Source of the DNA: Parasponia andersonii
Lineage: Eukaryota > Streptophyta > Magnoliopsida > Rosales > Cannabaceae
Direction: 5' to 3'
DNA length: 64,000 nucleotides
NCBI GenBank assembly: GCA_002914805.1
Contig: JXTB01000084.1
Location: 351,625-415,624, forward strand
Shown here: positions 1-12,925 of the stretch, piece after piece
How positions within the stretch are numbered: position 1 is the first letter of the stretch
How the letters are laid out: each line of letters starts with the position of its first letter
Position numbers and translations under genes: made by a program
Notes under the pieces: generated by a model
The model's database searches: none
Seen by the model: the letters and a program-made list of their open reading frames with translations, nothing else
Told to the model about the DNA's origin: nothing

Positions 1-379
1 ATATACACTAAGCCTTAACTTCTTATTTTCTATAATAAAACACAAAACAACATTAAAACAACACAAATGCTTGAGAACTTATAATTATTTGAACTTAGAA
101 AATACTTGATTTGTGAGTAAAATACACATCATCACCTATGATACATATAAGGAAGAAGATTTTACTCTCAAGGTTTCGTTACCTCGCAAACATGTATACA
201 GAAATTAGAAAAAAGTAATTAATAGCTCTTAAGAATATGAATTGGTACCATAACTTCTAACTAGGATAGAGATACTAGAAACAATTTGTAAGCTCGAACT
301 TAGGCTTGGAAAGTTTAAAATAAGTGATATTAATAAGAAAAGAAAAAAATGCAATAATGTGAAGATTGTAAAAATATCA

Positions 380-2270
380 AAGAGTTTTTGGAAGAATAAA
401 TCTATATTATTTGAGTTAGAGTATTAGCAACATGTACTTTTGAGACATAAGTTAGATGTCATGCATATTGAAAAGAATATATGTGATAGTATAATTGGAA
501 CTTTATTAAGTATTCTAGGGAAGAATAAGGATAGTACTGGTGTCCGTATAGATCTTGTTGACATGGATGTTTAAAAAGAGTTAGGTCTTAGAATAGGGGA
601 GAAGAAAACATATTTACCCTTTGCTTGCTTCACAGGGAAAAAGGAAGAAAAATATCAATTGTGTCAATCCTTATTTAATATGAAGGTTCTTAAATATTAT
701 TATTCTAATATTAGAATATTAATGGATATGAACAATTTAAAACTAGTTGGATTTAAATGTTATGATTGTCATACACTAATACAACATCCGCTACCTATAG
801 TGATCTAGTCTGTATTACCTAAAAATGTTTCATATACAATAACTAGATTATGCTTACCTAAGGTAGTCGATGAATCCAAGTTAGACAGACTACAATATGA
901 AGTTGTAACATTATGCATGTTCAAGAAGTAATTTTTCTCCTTATTTTTTTTGACATAATGATACATCTTACTGTATATTTGGTTAGAGAAGTGAAATTAT
1001 GTGATCTGATTTATTTGAGATGGATGTATCTATTTAAGAGATGTATGAAAAGTTTAAAGGATATGTTAGAAATTGAAGTTAGCTAGAAGGATACATTGTA
1101 GAACATTATATTACAGAAGAAGCTGTTGAGTTTTGTTCTGAGTATTTGGCAAATGTAGAAGCTATTGGAGTGTCCACAATTTTAAATATTAATAAAAATG
1201 TAAGTTGTGTCATGTATACAATTAAACGAGAATAACTAGACCAAGTACATCGCACTATGTTACAAAATATAGCTGAAGTCCAACCTTTCATCGATTAAAG
1301 TTTATTATGAATTATATTTTCATTTATTGAATGTTAAATTCTTTAATAATAATAGTTTACTTTGGGGATGATTTGATGAAAGGAGCATATAAATTAGATC
1401 TAAACACAATTCCCAATGAAATCAAAAAGAGAAAAGTAGATCCATGATAAACATCATCGAACTTTTATTAGTTGGTTTCGTGAACAGGTGATTCCAATTA
1501 GTAGTTATAATTAATAGTTTCATTTCATTTGTTTTCCTTATTATAAAGCATGAATACTTTCATGTTGGGTTTTCTAATTATTACTTTTTATTTTGAATAG
1601 ATTGTAGTTGAATTGAACAAGGCAATACACAATGTATCTAATATATTAAAATAGATATCACGTGCACTCTCGTTGGATGTAATTAAATATCATGCTTATC
1701 AAGTTAATAGTATTCATTTTAGCACAAGAGACCGTGATAACATAAGAATATCCAAAAATAGTAGGGTAAGTATTGTTACAAAAACTATATAATTTTCAAG
1801 TTCTAAGGATAAGAACCCAATAGAGAGTAATATGGTGTATTATAGCATTATCGAAGAAATTTGGCAACTTGATTATTCTGTTTCAGTTGCCAATATTTAT
1901 GTATCAATGGGTGAAGAGTATTCATGGAGTTAGAAAAGATGGGTTAGGCTTTACTTTAGTTGATCTAAATTGAATAGATCGTAAGAATGCTTCACTTATA
2001 ATGACAACACAAGCAAAACAAATATTTTACGTCAATGATCCACTTGATGCTTGATAGTCAATTGTTCTTGTAACAAAATCGAAAGAATATCAAAATTTAG
2101 GAGTAGAAGATGAGAATGAAATACTTGTTGCTCATGAAATATTCTCAACAGAAATTTCGGTGGAAGCTTTAATAGAAGACATTAATGAAGGTAATGTTAC
2201 ATATTTATGAGATGATGGTGAAGGTATTTGGATTACTAATCAAGGAAAGAAACCAAAGTGGTACAAACTA
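380..2270 (+). pseudogene. TNP2-type CACTA transposase, decayed
   Basis: The strongest signal is DVMHIEKNICDSIIGTLL near 455-510, a hallmark of plant TNP2 transposases, preceded by WKNKSILFELEY and followed by a GKNKDSTGVRIDLVDM-like run. Downstream, in shifting frames, come the DCHTLIQHPLPI and VLPKNVSYTITRLC segments (about 765-860), a HLTVYLVREVKLC segment (about 960-1000) and EGYIVEHYITEEAVEFCSEY (about 1085-1145). A later block near 1720-2060 (DRDNIRISKNSRV, DKNPIESNMVYYSIIEEIWQLDY) matches the C-terminal part of the same protein. At least ten stops and several frameshifts lie between these blocks. In living elements this protein binds and cuts the transposon ends in the nucleus; here it cannot be made. 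Confidence 0.8.
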
Positions 2271-2430
2271 AATAAGTTATATCTTTCTGTTTCATTTTTA
2301 TATCTTTATGGATTGATTTTTCATTTTTTAAATATATTTTCTCATACGTTTACATGATTATTATTTTTTATTTTAATTTTTGATCTATATTTATGTTCTT
2401 ATTATTTAACAGGTAATTACTAAAATAAAA

Positions 2431-3700
2431 AATGAAGGTGAAGATGATATTTATCAATTTACATTATTACAAAGTCATGGTGAAAAAGCACACAAAAAGA
2501 AACCAAGAGGATCAACTCAAATAAAGAAGTTGATTAAAAAAATAAGTGATAACAAAAAAGAAATTATGTCATACAATGAATGGGGACAACTAACTAGAGA
2601 TCAAGGTAAACATTTGGTGAGCTTTTGTGGTCTTATGATTCATCGCAAGTTCCCAATCAACATTGATAACTGGATGCTTGTACCAAAGGATCTAAAAGAT
2701 AAGCTTTGGCTTATAATATTGGTATAAACTTGAATATTTCTACTTCATATTTATTAGAATATATATTTGGTGTTAATATTACTTCTTTTACATTGTAGGA
2801 AATATTTTTATTGGACTATAAATCAAAAAAAAAAAAAAAACTTTAAAAAGTTGTGAGAAAATATGGAGAGATTTTAAGTATAGGATTACAACTGAACTGA
2901 TTTATGAGTATAGACATACTTGTTTAGAGTTATTGGAGCACCTTCCAACATCATATGCACTCTAAATTAAATCTAAAGTTTGAGATAAATTTTTTAAGAA
3001 AAGACTAAGTGCAGAATGAGAAAAAAATGAGAAAGTATAACATGAAAGAGCGACACAAAACAAATATCCATATTGTATGTCTCACTTAGATTATGCTAGA
3101 TTAGAATATAAGATTGAAAAAAAAGAGGACATATCTGGTATTGATAGATCCGAGCTATAGAGTAGAGGATTTGTTCCTAAAAATAGAGGCCATATTGACA
3201 AAATCAAAGTGAAAATGGATAGAATTATAAGTTGCATATTATGTTTTATTGATTATATTATTTTGTAATTTTGTTAAAAATATAGCATAGTCTAATATTC
3301 AAACTCTATATATATTTTGTAGGAAGATTATACTCAACAATTCCAAGAGTGAAATCTTGAGATAGACAGTTCTAATGATATTTTAACAATAGCATTAAGC
3401 ACTCCTAAATATTCTCGACATGTACAGGGAATGAGATTTGACATTAGCCAAACACAATATTTTTACCAACTTACTCTAACCAAGAAGCAACAACCATATG
3501 ATTTAAAATAATGGCAAGGTGAACAAACAAGTAAGATGCAACAAATGCTTAAAAAATAAGAAGAATGGTTCAAAGCAAAAATTATTAAGATTCAAACAGA
3601 AGAATAAGGTAATATTGATAGTTCTAATACTAATTCTTCACAGCCAGAACTTCAAAGGAAAGAAGTGCAATAACAAGAGATACATGTAGAATCAATGGTG
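2431..3700 (+). pseudogene. Second CACTA transposase-type domain (Transposase_24-like), decayed
   Basis: A readable stretch at 2530-2724 includes YNEWGQLTRDQGKHLVSFCG, then IHRKFPINIDNWMLVPKDLKD. This matches the start of the plant transposase domain that lies downstream of TNP2 in CACTA elements, where the order 'YNE.GQ.....GS.L.SF.G......VPI....W..VP..LK' is usual. The AT-rich gap 2728-2800 before the next block looks like an intron. The rest (2800-3700) continues in fragments, including a GVRIS-free, charged stretch with a DRSEL motif near 3145, and is interrupted by stops. The family is known as the DNA-binding partner of TNP2 in some elements; that role is inferred by family only. Confidence 0.65.
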
Positions 3701-3825
3701 CCTATAGGAACATCTTCACAACTCAAAAAAATATATTTACATGAGTTTATTTCTTATTTATTTATTAATTACTTATATTTATAAATTGTGTTTAATTTTC
3801 TATATTGTAGAGCTAACCATGCAAG

Positions 3826-5320
3826 CTTCTAGTGGGGTCTCGTGATAACATAGTTGCTTTAGGATATATACAAGAGTTAATCTCATCAACTATTATTCAC
3901 GGAAGAGAATTAGGGGAGAATAATTTTCATGTATCAGTAGAAGTTATTCTTGATGCTAAAGCCTTAATTCCTATTCCAAATCCAGATGATAATGTAAGGT
4001 TGGTAGGTGACGCACTTGGATCACATCTTGCATAGCCTAAGATGCTTGTTATCTTTAAAGATATGCAGACTTATTTTCCAAATAAATTCATACTTTATTG
4101 AATTCTAATGTAAATTATTAACTTTTTGATAACATTGCATCATTTATTTGGATTTTAAGAGTTTAGTGATATAAATAAGTAACAAATGAGGAAGAATAAG
4201 TCTTCAGAACCATAGCTACCTCAAACACAAGAAAGAGTGCATCCACAAAGAAAGAAAGTAGAATTTGTTACACAAATACAATTTAGAATTGATAGTGCAC
4301 CAGCTTTTATAAGATTACTATTGAATATCATTCAAGGAGAAGATGAAGGTGTTGTTGTTCATATTCCCTTTAATGAAGAAGTATTTGGAGAAATTTTTTG
4401 TTTGCTCATGTTTAAAGAAAATATAGTTGAGTTTTGTACAATGCAAATGATTAGGATCATGCCTATGACATTACACATGATGTAAGAAGTTTATTTTTTT
4501 CATATATATATATATATACATGTATCTATAGTTGATAATTATATAATACAATACTTGATTCATATTGAATTTTGTACTTGTAGGCGTTTATACAGTTTAG
4601 TAACGTAATATGGCTATCAAGATAGGTATATGTCTATGGACCCTAGTACAGTTGCTATAGAATAAATATCATTTTCTAATTACACCTTGGAATCATGGAG
4701 AATGAACATCAATTTTTTAATTATAGCTTGGAATCATGGGTAAGATTTTAAACTTAACAATTTGTCATATCAACTACTTTGGATATGAAGTTAATTGTTA
4801 CATTATAGATAATCTTTATCATCAATTTTATGAGTAGGGAACATTATATATTGCTTATTATTTATCCTCTTAAAGATTATGTATGGTTTCTAGATCCTCT
4901 CATTGAGAAAATTAGTTTAACAATAATTGAGTAAGTTCTCTAATAGTTATTTTGTTATATTTCAGCATTTTATGGTATTTTTAGTTATGATAACTACTGC
5001 TAATCTTTTATTTCTTGTGTTTATGCATTTTTAATTCAAAGTGCATTCAACATATATAATGCAAAAAAAGAAAAGAAAAGAAGGCCAAATAGTCTAGTTT
5101 ATAAGATAATAAAAGTACTAAACTTGAATTAATAACATATGTTAGGTAGAAGATTAATTAAAATTACTTATGTTTTTAAATCTTATGTATAGTGCCCAAG
5201 ACAACTAAAAAGTATTGAATGTGGATTTTACATATATAAATTTATGAGAGAAATCATTGAACAAGCCAAAATTAAATAGTTTACCACAATGGTACGTAAC
5301 AGTATATTTTATTAGTTCTC
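3826..5320 (+). pseudogene. Ulp1-like cysteine protease domain of the CACTA element, decayed
   Basis: The first part (3832-4034) reads RDNIVALGYIQELIS, then VHG-like and LGENNFHVSVEV blocks ending in DALGSHLA, a module common in CACTA proteins just before the protease. A second open stretch (4237-4482) continues into the protease region. Around 4830-4920 a segment reads REHYILLIIYPLKDYVWFLDPL, matching the His/Asp part of the C48 (Ulp1) fold, where HW is usual and HY is seen here. Around 5195-5260 the segment QLKSIECGFYICKFMREI carries the expected catalytic cysteine. Presumed introns and stops separate the blocks. C48 proteases cleave SUMO-type tags. Many plant CACTA elements carry such a domain, possibly captured from a host gene. 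This copy is not functional. Confidence 0.7.
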
Positions 5321-5789
5321 TTCTAATTTAGAGTATAATTGATCACTTTCTAATAAATAAAGTGTTTAAATTTGTAGTTTAATGGGTAGAATTTCTCCAC
5401 AAAGGATGATATCAATAGACTTCTTTAAGAGTTATTGAAGGACTAATACAATTTTTCATTTAAGATTCCTAGTCTTTGTTCATTTAAACTATATAGTTTT
5501 TTATGATCATGTTAGTTTAGTTTAGAAAACTACTATATATACTTAGTTTATACACTATATGGATATGATCATAATTAAGTTATTATATTAAGTAGTTCTA
5601 CTTACTTTTATATTATGGACTATGATTATATTATAAAGTTTGAAATTTTTATTTAATATTAGTATGTAAATTTATATTTATACTCCGTTTTATTTGAAAT
5701 ATTTAGTGTTTGTAATGTATTTGGATTATATTTATAAAATTCCAAAGGATATATACAACTATATTAAAAATACCCCTTAGAAATATTTA

Positions 5790-6065
5790 CAACAATACTT
5801 ATGAAGTGCCTTAAGAAATAACGTCCATTAGAATACCAATTTGCTCTTTAAGATCTTGGTAGAGCTCATAAAGTACCTTGGTAGGTCAACCAATGCGTTT
5901 TTTGAGTATTTCTATATCCAGGAGATACCAATGTATTTATAAGACATCATGGTAGGTCTTTCACAGCACCTTATAAGTGTCTTAATAGTCAAGGTCTATT
6001 ACGGCACTCAGAACTAAGGCACTTTTGGGGGCGCTGTAGAAAGCCTTTGCCTTTTTGTTTCAATG
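5790..6065 (+). repeat. Degenerate subterminal repeats at the right end of the CACTA element
   Basis: Short related motifs recur here: AAGTGCCTTAAGA, AAAGTACCTTGGTAGGTC, CATCATGGTAGGTC, CAGCACCTTATAAGTGTCTTAA and GGCACTCAGAACTAAGGCACTTTTGG, partly in inverted pairs. In CACTA transposons such subterminal repeats bind the small transposase subunit. The identification rests on position after the protease fragment and on the repeat style, not on an exact family match. Confidence 0.45.
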
Positions 6066-9000
6066 GGAGAGAATTGTGACAAGAATTTTGGTGATAGAAG
6101 AGTTTTATCCGAGAGGAGCCGAAGGAGATGAGAGAGAAAGAAAGAGGTTCTAAGATGAGGGTTACCTAGCCAGCCTTTGTTTGGCAAAAAAACTTAACCA
6201 CTTTTGATAATTAAGTCCCTTGTCCCAAGTTTATCACAAATAAGTCCTGAAAGACTTCCTTTCCACCCCTGTTTTCACAAAGTTATTTCTTCTAAACCTA
6301 AATAAAATTTAATAAATTTCAATATTCCTTTTAGTTAAAATTTGTGTTCTACAGAAGGAATATATACATTTATATTTGTGTCTTCTGATCATAAAGGAGA
6401 TCCAATCAAACTTCTCATGTGCTTGGTCTTATTCACCTAATTTCTTCATTGCTCTTTATTTTTCGGGATATTGAAGACATAGAAATTAGGAATGCGTTTT
6501 TTTTTTTAATTGTTGGATTTGCAATTATATTCTTGTTGATTTTATCTTGTATAAATCTTTTCTGAGACTTTGTCAAATCTCAAGTCCTAGCTGTCTACGT
6601 GCATTCCAATATTTTTTCTTTTCATGTTTAAGATAAATTAAAAATAAAATTTGTCTAGTTTCAAAGTAGTGAGACCAACAAATAATAAAAAACAAAAATA
6701 TACTCTGTCTTCACAAATAACTACAACTCCAAGTCTCCAATCATCGACACAATATTTTCTTAAACGCAAATACTTGGTTTCTTGCTTTTCTTATTTCACA
6801 AGATATATTATGATAATCAAATTGTCCATAGTTCTTTGGCGGAACAAATTATGAATAGGCCCTTTCTTAATTTGTGTATTTGACTAGCAAGTGTCTAATT
6901 CCATTATGAGACTTAGTTTTATGTTTGAGTTGTTTTATTATCATTATTTTATTAGGTTAAGATGTCAAATATAGATAGAATTTGACTTTTCATCTATAAT
7001 GATAATGGTTTTTCTTTCTCATTTTGTAAGTCCCATTTGTGATCATGATTTGACATATTAAGCTCTTTCTTTTTTGTTGTGAATATTATGCTCTTAGGAT
7101 AAATAATAAACTTTAATTAGGGTTAAAGATCTCACCTGAATTTTGAACTTATTGTATTAATATTGAATGAAATGAATGTTTTTTTTTTATTTTTATTTTA
7201 ATGAATATCCCCTAGTAGGTATGAAATGAATTTTCTAATTAAGGTGATGTAACACACAGAATGTGCTTGGCTGCTTGCTTCGCATCTTTTTTGTTCATTT
7301 ATTCTTTTGCCTCGGAATGTTGCCTCCTATATATATCACCAAGATGGACCGATTAAAGAACTTGTAAGCCTTCTTCTGGCCTTGCCTAAATATAGTAGAA
7401 CTCGAGACAGGTCCACATCAATGATAAACCAAAATGTTCTAAACTTATTATGAAGTCTATATATGCCTAAGATTGCACTTCCAACATTCTGAATTGAATA
7501 GTCTATTATTTATGTTCAATGGTTGATGCATGCACAGATCTGTTTAAAGCAACCTGAGCGCTTTGGCACAATTATAGTTCTTTGGGTTAAGTGGATGACT
7601 TGTCACGACCGAAAATTTAAAGCTGAGACTTTAAGTAATTTTAAGTGAAAATATTATAAAATATTAATTTTACATAATTTAAGGAATATCACGTATTAGA
7701 TAATTTCGTATTGATCTTCAAATCATTATAAATTCCTTATTCATTAAAACACTTATTAGTTTTAATTTCATAGGGAAATACTCATCAAAGTTTAAGAAAA
7801 TTTTCAACTATCTCTTTTAGAACTTGTTGAGAAGTCATAAACTTTTATAAATTGAGTTTAACTGAAATATTTAGTTCAATGTCCAAAATGTGTTACATAA
7901 AATCACTTATTATTTTAAATAATCAATTTAACAATAAATCATCTTCATACATCCACTTACTAATCTTGACTAAATAACTGAACAATGAAAGAATGATAAC
8001 AAGATACGAACACCAATCAAGGATTTAGAGTAGAACTATCTATACAAGCTATACAGCTCATCTGACTACCGGGATTACTATCTTAATTGTACACCTGAAA
8101 GTGGGAGAAGTAAAGAGTGAGCATTCACATACTGAGTAGAAATTCAATTACCTTTTTGAATAAATACAATTTTACCAAACTTGTATGGTTAATATCTTTT
8201 TCAAAACCTATTTATAAACTAAGTTTATAAAATAATTGATATCTAGAATAATTATGTATTCAAAATCAAAATTAAATCTACATAATTGTACATATCATAT
8301 ATCAACCATATAAATGAGTGAGCTCTCGTCCTCCCATCACGGCCTTGTAATGCCTCTGTAGCAGAGGTACCCAATATTTTGATACTACCCATAGGTATAT
8401 CATCCAAAAACTTGCACAGGGACCTAGGTCTTTCACCTAACACTGCAGTAACTCGCCAGTGATCTAAACTATCATGATGCAATAATGAAACTCAAGTGTG
8501 TGATCTTATGGTATGTACAACATAAAATAATTTATAATAACCATGCATCCATGAATCAAATCATACTTTAAAATCCAACTTGACATTATTTTGGGATTTA
8601 TTGTAATGTAGGAAGTACACCACTATTTTGCCCGATAATAACAATATAAAAATATGTAAAATAATCCACACAATCTAATCCTAATATAGTTCAATAATTT
8701 TTAACAATTTGTCAAACTATCGTGAAATCACGATTTTTCATAATTAAATTTTAATGTAATTATAAATCAAAACAGATATAAAATCAAGTAATTAAACTCC
8801 TACCTCAGTATGGTAATAATACTAGGTTAACGACACTCGAAGAAACTTCTGTTGGTCACTTGAGTGTTCGATCTGAATCCTAACAAATCTACTTGAAAAA
8901 ATAATATTTTTACCGGCACTTTAAACGGAGAAATGGAGGTCACTGAAATCAGAGTACCTAAACGTATAGCTTGTCAAAAACAAATCCCTGGTCCGTGGCA

Positions 9001-9301
9001 TGACTTGTATCGTAAAATGACAAATAGTAATTATGTGGTTGCACGTCTTCAGACAGGTTGAAAGTAAATAAGCAAATAATAAATAAATAAATCTAACGTA
9101 ATGTCTTTATGGCATCGGAGTAAGCATTCATGATTCATTTTTCATTTTTCGTTGACATGTTACCAAGTTAGTCTCTAGCATTTATGTATTTTTAATTTCA
9201 CAAAATATTCCCCCCTATTAATGCCATGATGTAAGGTAGAATCCTAACTTAACTCATTTCCTCTTTCTCTTTCTCTTTTTCATCTTATACTTTGCAAAGC
9301 T
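6066..9301. other. Non-coding AT-rich stretch with possible TE debris
   Basis: No convincing gene is present. Bases about 6555-6700 are clearly related to 26870-26970: both contain CTCAAGTCCT, then ACGTGCATTCCAATATTTT and AATTTGTCTAGTTTCAAAGTA in the same order. Because each block lies upstream of an Ole e 1-like gene, this looks like part of an old tandem duplication. From about 7603 the sequence starts with TGTCACGACC, a common end of plant LTR-type elements, and 8095-8140 has the GTGGGAG...GTGAGC style seen in non-coding retroelement debris, but no partner end was found. Bases 9245-9301, just before the dead gene, are CT-rich like a plant 5' leader. Confidence 0.5.
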
Positions 9302-10437
9302 ATGGCTCGTTCTAATTTCTGCATTACCTCTATTCTTCTCTTGTCCTTAGTAACTTTTGCTTTTGCTCTTGATTATGGCTATGATATACAACCAAAACCT
9401 GAAGAGAAAGACAAGTTTTTCCCACCTAACAAGAGTATGAGCAACCAAAACCTAAAGGAAACGAAAAGCTTCTTCCTACCAAAAAGGAATCTGGTGATCA
9501 ACTAAAGTCAGAAGAAAAAGATAAGTACACTCTAACAAAATAGGAGTATCATGAGAAGCCAATGTCAGAAGAAAAGGTGAAGTTTCTCCTACTGGGCCAA
9601 ACTATAACGAGCCGAAACCAGAAGGAAACGAAAAACCTCTTCCCTTTAAACCTAATTATTATAAGCAGCCGAAACCAAAGGAATAATTAAGAGAAAGTTC
9701 TTCCCAGTAAACCAGACTGCGAGTAGTCGAAACTACAAGGAAAGGAAAAGTTTCTTCCCACAAAACCAGTCTGACCAATTATTCAAAACCAGAAGAAGAA
9801 AAAATAATCCCCACAGAACCAAAATATGAAAGGCATCCGAAGCCAACGGAAAAAGAAAAGCTTGCTCTCACGGATCCAAGCTACAAGGGAATATTTCCAA
9901 AAGAAGAGAAGAGAATGCTTCTAACAATCAACATTTTCGTTCAAAGACTTGTTTTGTGTAAATGAGGCCTCAAATACCTCACCATATAAGGTAAATTAAT
10001 AACTAATTATTTTGCTCTCTCTAAATCTTGTTCTAATGTTGGGAAATACCATATACTTTAAATACGTATGCTTTTTTTTAAAAAAAAAAATAGGGTATAA
10101 CTAATGACCATCACTTACTATAAATTTAAAGAAAAATAATACACACATTCTACTAAAGTTTGAACCCCTGATCTCTCAAAAACTTACAAACACATCTTTC
10201 GAGTCTTGGACCAATTGAAAATATGTATGCTTAAAGTAAGACTAATTAGTATATTTATATCTATATTTCTTTATAAAACAGCCGACTGACTCTCCTATTA
10301 CTGTTTAAATTTGGTCAAGTTATTCTATCCTTTAGCTTTTTTTTTTTTTTGGGTAAATAATAGCTGATTGATTACTAATTAAATTACTGTTTTAGCTCTC
10401 CTTTTGTCATACATAGTAGCCAGGTGCAGTCCACGTA

Positions 10438-10479
<42 letters not shown>

Positions 10480-10544
10480 CTCATAGTATATCTTGTCATA
10501 TTCTCTACGAGTACAGGTGCTGTGGCTACGATAACATGCTTGCT

Positions 10545-10694
10545 AGTGATGCGCTCTATCACCCAACAGGGAAAGACCCGCTTACAAGGGTCTTTAGCGA
10601 ATATTCCACAGGATTAAAAGCATTTATGGTTATGCGCCTAGATTGAGAAACCACTTTGGTTGCCCCTTCTTCCCCTTTTTTTCTCATTAAAAAG
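10545..10694 (+). mobile_element. 150-bp insert with A-tail and 15-16 bp target duplication, SINE-like
   Basis: The insert sits in exon 2 of the dead Ole e 1-like gene. It is flanked by GATAACATGCTTGCT (10530-10544) and GATAACATGCCTTGCT (10695-10710), which differ by one base, and its right end is A-rich (CATTAAAAAG). A long target duplication plus a 3' A-run is the mark of target-primed reverse transcription, as for SINEs or other RNAs moved by LINE enzymes. I see no convincing pol III box B, so the source RNA is unknown. An alternative is a local duplication with filler DNA. Confidence 0.5.
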
Positions 10695-10945
10695 GATAAC
10701 ATGCCTTGCTGTTGACTACCAAGAAAGCTATGAGACAGCTCTTTTCTCCATTAAAAGTGAAGCATCTGATTCAAAGGGCTACTTCTATGTGACATTAAGT
10801 TCGGACCGTCTCGGCAATCAATTAAAACTCAAGGACTGCAAGGCTTACCTGGATCACTCTCCATTGGAGGTCTGCAATATCCCAACTAATGTTAATAATG
10901 GCATTCTTGGTTATGTGCTCGCTTCTTATAGTATCTTCAGCCATA

Positions 10946-11599
10946 TGTTATGTCCTGCTCATTTGGCTTCTCAAAATCTAATGTTGTTGCTCATGGTTCT
11001 AAAGTCCTCTTTATATACTGCTCACTCAAAAGGATTGAGAAAGGTTCTAGAACGTGGTGGGCATTTCTAGAGTGATCAAGAGAGATCTTAGCCATTATAG
11101 AAGACTCTAAATAGCACAACTAAGTCCTAGAAGGCTTTAGAATAGGCCGGATGGTGTTAGATAGGTTGGACGATCCTAGAAGCTCCTAAAATGACTTAGA
11201 AGAGCCAAGGTTATGGATGAACCTCTTAGAAGGATCTAGACCATACTTGTTCTAGATTTTTCTATATAAATATCTTTGTAGATATTGCCATTTTATTTGA
11301 GAATATTCTATACTCTTTGTAAGATCATGCCACTTGGCACGATCATAAACTTTGGTTGGTTTAGGCTTTGCCTATATAAAGGACCCTTTGGGTTTATTTG
11401 TACATAAGTTCCATTTGTAAAAGTTGTAAGTATTCTAAGAGTAATACAAAGTATTCTTTCACTCAAACTCCCTTATCAATTGCCACTTTGTCTCACAGTT
11501 TACTTTAAGCCCCTTTCTTGAGTGTTGGTAGGCTGACTTAGTACGACGGATTGTACTAAGTTTCGCACGATTGTCTAGTTTGAGGCTAAGGTCGTGATA
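10946..11599 (+). repeat. 5' LTR of the chromovirus
   Basis: It matches 16296-16951 over its full length with scattered differences and begins TGTTATGTCC. A TATA box (TATATAAA, 11373-11380) lies in the expected place for the U3/R promoter. The far end reads GTGATA where the right LTR has the canonical GTGACA. Confidence 0.9.
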
Positions 11600-11653
11600 G
11601 TATGGTATCAGAGCTTTGGTTGCTCGTTATATATTAGTGGTTCTATTGTCTAA

Positions 11654-12925
11654 ATGAAGACTATGGCTGCAACTCCTGACTCCGTCCAAGTTGGTGCTTC
11701 GGAACGTGCGCGTGATGAAGGGAAGAAAGGTGCTTTCTATGGCAAGTCGAGGGACGTGGTGACTAGCTTGGAGGCTAGAGTGTCCCGACTAGACTCCAAC
11801 TTGAGCACATTGGGCGAGCATGTAGACGATCTAGATGGTTGTTGTGACAGTTTGGAGACCACGGATGCAAAGATCCATAGCAGCATCAAAGATGCACTTG
11901 GTGGGTTAGAGGTCGACTTAAGGCACGAGATCGAGTCCATTCATTCGGAGATTGCCAAGGTATGAGATCTCTTCTAAAGAGAACTCACTAATGTTTTACT
12001 TAGAGTAGATGAGATGGGTTGTGATCTTACTTTGTACAAGCGAATGGTGGCCATAGGGGTGACCACCATAACAACTATTGAGGTAAGAAAGGTCGAAGTG
12101 CCTAAACAAAAGACCTTTAATGGTACTCGTAATGCTAGGAAAGTTGAGAACTTCCTATGGGGACTCAAGTAATACTTCGAAGCCACCAGTGTGACAGACG
12201 ATGCTGGTAAAATTTGTAATGCTGCCTTGTATCTAACCGATACCGCTATGCTATGGTAGAGGCAGAGACACAGAGATATGCAACAACGGGTGTGCAACAT
12301 AGCCACCTTTAATGATTTCAAGGGAGAGTTAAAGAGGTAATTCTTCCCCGAGAATACCGAAGAGGAGGTGATAGGCCATCTTCGTCGCCTCAAACAATTT
12401 GGCAGTGTTAGAGAGTATGTAAAAAAGTTTACCACACCCTTGCTCGAAGTCCCTGATACTTTAGATAAAGATGCCATATTCTTGTTCATGGATAGTCTTC
12501 AGAACTGGGCTAAGTTAGAGCTCAAGCACGGTAGTGTCCAGGACTTGGCTGATACTATTATGGCAGCTGAGAGCCTTGTTGATTACTCTATCTACAAAGA
12601 CTCTTCTAAAGCCAAAGATAAGAAGGGTGGTAGAGCAAAGAGTGGGGGAAAGCAAATAAAAGGAGGAAAATGGAACAAAGATAGTTCCTCATATAGGCAC
12701 AAAGACAAGGGCAAGGAGAAGGAAGATCGTGACTTCTCCAAGCCAAGAGTCAAGTGCTTTCTTTGTGATGGGCAACATTGGGCACGCAAGTGTCCTAAAA
12801 AGAAAGGTCTCAATGCCTTAATTGCCTCCGAGCCAAGCCAAAAAAGAGGTGATAGAGAAGATGATGGTCCACGTGTTGGTTCCTTGCAACTCCTTAATGC
12901 CTTCCAATCGGCCCCTAAATCATAA
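11654..12925 (+). pseudogene. Chromovirus gag (capsid/nucleocapsid), decayed
   Basis: The reading frame opens at the ATG at 11654 with a coiled-coil-like stretch (VTSLEARVSRLDSNL), is stopped at 11963, and resumes in the same theme from about 12080 (KTFNGTRNARKVENFLWGLK) through the capsid domain. The open part 12368-12922 ends in a basic linker and an intact zinc knuckle CFLCDGQHWARKC (CX2CX4HX4C, near 12758). Gag packages the element RNA in cytoplasmic particles. Several in-frame stops (for example TAG/TAA near 12170, 12258 and 12340) make this copy dead. Confidence 0.8.

Larger units (their letters stand above)
1..6065 (+). mobile_element. Decayed CACTA (En/Spm) DNA transposon, 5' end outside the window
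   Basis: Translating the plus strand with stops and frameshifts ignored gives an ordered series of domains typical of plant CACTA elements: TNP2 transposase (about 380-2270), the second transposase-type domain (about 2430-3700), a short conserved domain (3826-4040) and a Ulp1-like protease (about 4240-5320). A block of degenerate short repeats (5790-6060) follows and looks like CACTA subterminal repeats. Every coding part is broken many times, so the element is dead. The left terminus lies before position 1. The right terminus is placed near 6065, where a T-rich run ending in CAATG could be a worn form of the usual TTGTAGTG end; this boundary is a guess. Bases 1-379 hold no recognisable domain. 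Confidence 0.8.

Noticed and set aside
6820-6900. Resemblance to the start of the TAT LTR (GGCAGAACA...GAATAGGGCCC)
   Set aside because: Only about 30 bases align weakly; too short to call a solo LTR.
8252-8482. 76-codon minus-strand frame
   Set aside because: No family match, no exon signals, and it lies in probable retroelement debris.
10441-10477. TA dinucleotide run, and similar runs at 26235, 47740, 60541 and 63608
   Set aside because: Ordinary plant microsatellites with no evidence of function.
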